Positions 5,779 through 6,476 of a stretch of 6,476 bases of DNA are shown here, piece by piece. Below the pieces are notes generated by a model. The model saw nothing but the letters and a program-made list of their open reading frames with translations, searched no databases and was not told the DNA's origin. The stretch is from Alphaproteobacteria bacterium. GTDB lineage: Bacteria > Pseudomonadota > Alphaproteobacteria > Rs-D84. Positions within the stretch are counted from its first letter, which is position 1. Each line of letters begins with the position of its first letter. The stretch is from the NCBI GenBank assembly GCA_017383325.1, contig JAFNYG010000027.1, forward strand, positions 1 to 6,476, read 5' to 3'. A program made the translations under genes and the position numbers.

Positions 5779-6476
5779 TTTTAGATGTACCAATTCCGCG
5801 TTTTGAACGATTTTCAATAAAGTCAATTGCGTCCATTGCGTATTTATTATTTTTTACTTCTTTTCTGACCTTGGCCAATCGTTCTGATACGGTTCCTTCG
5901 CCCCCATTAAATACGGCGGCATATACAGAATGTATTGCGTGCATATCTTCGTTTGTAAATCCATGGCGCATTAATCCGACGCGGTTAATTGTCCGATAAA
6001 CTGCGCGTGGGCTGCCATCATAAATTGCGTATGGTAAAACGTCATTGCCAACACCGGACATGCCGCCAATAAATGCATTGCGTCCTATGCGCGCAAATTG
6101 CAGAACCATTGCGCCGCCGCTGATGATTGCGAAATCTTCCACTTCTACATGCCCAGCCAGTTGAACCAGGTTTGACATAACGACGCTGTTGCCGACGCGG
6201 CAATCATGTGCAACGTGGGCATTTACCATAATTTGGCAATCGTCCCCGATAACTGTGCCGTCTGACGCAGGGGTTCCAGAATGAATTGTTGCATATTCGC
6301 GAATTTTACAGCGTTTACCAATGCGAACGCCTGTCATTGTTGCTTCATCCTGCCATTTTAAATCCTGGCTCATAACGCCAACAACGGCAAAAGGATAAAT
6401 AATAGAATCATCACCCACTGATGTTTTTCCGTCAATAACGACATGTGAAACCAGCTCTACACGGTCCCCCAGAACC
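5768..6476 (-). CDS. lpxA: UDP-N-acetylglucosamine O-acyltransferase, 5' partial
   Basis: LpxA transfers an R-3-hydroxyacyl chain from acyl carrier protein to UDP-GlcNAc, the first step of lipid A synthesis. The frame stays open to the right edge (VLGDRVELVSHVVIDG at the edge), so the GTG at 6418 is internal. The 235 visible residues align to E. coli LpxA without gaps over the core at an offset of 35, meaning about 35 N-terminal residues are outside the window. Hexapeptide-repeat beta-helix texture is clear, followed by the helical C-terminus (from about residue 165). NAHVAHDC holds the equivalents of His122 and catalytic His125 (visible 87 and 90), and LAGH holds His144 (109). The acyl-length ruler Gly173 is kept as Gly138, as in E. 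coli, which uses C14 chains. The position of His160 is Leu (visible 125, AMVLQF instead of the usual VHQF). lpxB follows with an 11-nt overlap, with no lpxI between them. Confidence 0.96.
   Translation of the reverse strand, partial: VLGDRVELVSHVVIDGKTSVGDDSIIYPFAVVGVMSQDLKWQDEATMTGVRIGKRCKIREYATIHSGTPASDGTVIGDDCQIMVNAHVAHDCRVGNSVVMSNLVQLAGHVEVEDFAIISGGAMVLQFARIGRNAFIGGMSGVGNDVLPYAIYDGSPRAVYRTINRVGLMRHGFTNEDMHAIHSVYAAVFNGGEGTVSERLAKVRKEVKNNKYAMDAIDFIENRSKRGIGTSKNAE

Noticed and set aside
5459..5806. A 115-codon plus-strand frame opposite lpxB
   Set aside because: It runs antisense to well-conserved LpxB blocks, has no domain resemblance and no ribosome binding site.
5779..5826. Longer LpxB start at a TTG, adding 16 residues
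   Set aside because: LpxB proteins begin close to the A-G-E-x-S-G-D strand; the ATG at 5778 gives 379 aa, near the usual length, and a short overlap with lpxA.
6416..6418. GTG as the lpxA start
   Set aside because: The frame continues open to the window edge and the upstream residues match LpxA beta-helix sequence, so the gene is simply cut by the window.
1..6476. Reassigned TGA or another altered genetic code
   Set aside because: tilS ends at TGA, tryptophan is TGG throughout, and no conserved domain is interrupted by TGA.
1..6476. GANTC (CcrM-type) methylation sites as a regulatory pattern
   Set aside because: Several GATTC/GAATC sites are scattered in coding sequence, but I see no cluster at a promoter and cannot show enrichment by eye.
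1..6476. Mobile element, CRISPR array, toxin-antitoxin or defence system
   Set aside because: All eight genes are recognisable chromosomal families, with no direct-repeat array, transposase or terminal inverted repeat.

Overview
This window holds ordinary chromosomal housekeeping genes, packed with almost no intergenic space. By protein similarity it looks alphaproteobacterial. The tilS-ftsH pair in that order is common in that class, and the lipid A genes lpxA and lpxB show a Gram-negative outer membrane. GC content looks middling by eye (roughly the mid-40s percent), and the genes end in TAA, TAG and TGA with tryptophan read from TGG, so the standard genetic code applies. A compact, possibly host-associated genome fits the tight packing, but that is inference and the genus cannot be named from this sequence.

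Layout from left to right. (1) A HIT-family nucleotide-binding protein, cut off by the left edge, is followed with zero spacing by a 71-aa DUF167/YggU protein, both on the plus strand. (2) A LOG-family phosphoribohydrolase on the minus strand converges on DUF167. The two genes share the four bases TTAA as their stop codons, placed in the loop of an AT-rich inverted repeat. (3) A 47-bp divergent spacer carries the likely LOG promoter and a weaker candidate promoter for tilS. (4) A plus-strand overlapping cluster follows: tilS (tRNA-Ile lysidine synthase), ftsH (membrane AAA+ zinc protease) and a YcbL/glyoxalase-II-like metallo-beta-lactamase-fold hydrolase. Each gene starts inside the end of the previous one. 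(5) A perfect 24-bp palindrome with T tracts on both sides acts as a bidirectional terminator at the second convergent junction. (6) On the minus strand, lpxA (cut off by the right edge) and lpxB overlap by 11 bp and carry out the first and the disaccharide-forming steps of lipid A synthesis.

Functionally the window combines tRNA decoding fidelity (TilS), membrane protein quality control (FtsH), small-molecule hydrolases (HIT, LOG, MBL) and outer-membrane lipid A synthesis (LpxA, LpxB). FtsH and lipid A synthesis are linked in E. coli through LpxC turnover, but the two transcription units here converge and nothing in the sequence shows co-regulation.

I found no mobile element, CRISPR array, tRNA, rRNA, riboswitch or unfamiliar gene cluster. 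No stretch longer than 50 bases lacks a gene. The points most worth a second look are the Ile in place of the pore Phe in FtsH, the Leu in place of the E. coli His160 equivalent in LpxA, and the two convergent junctions where stop codons sit inside inverted repeats.
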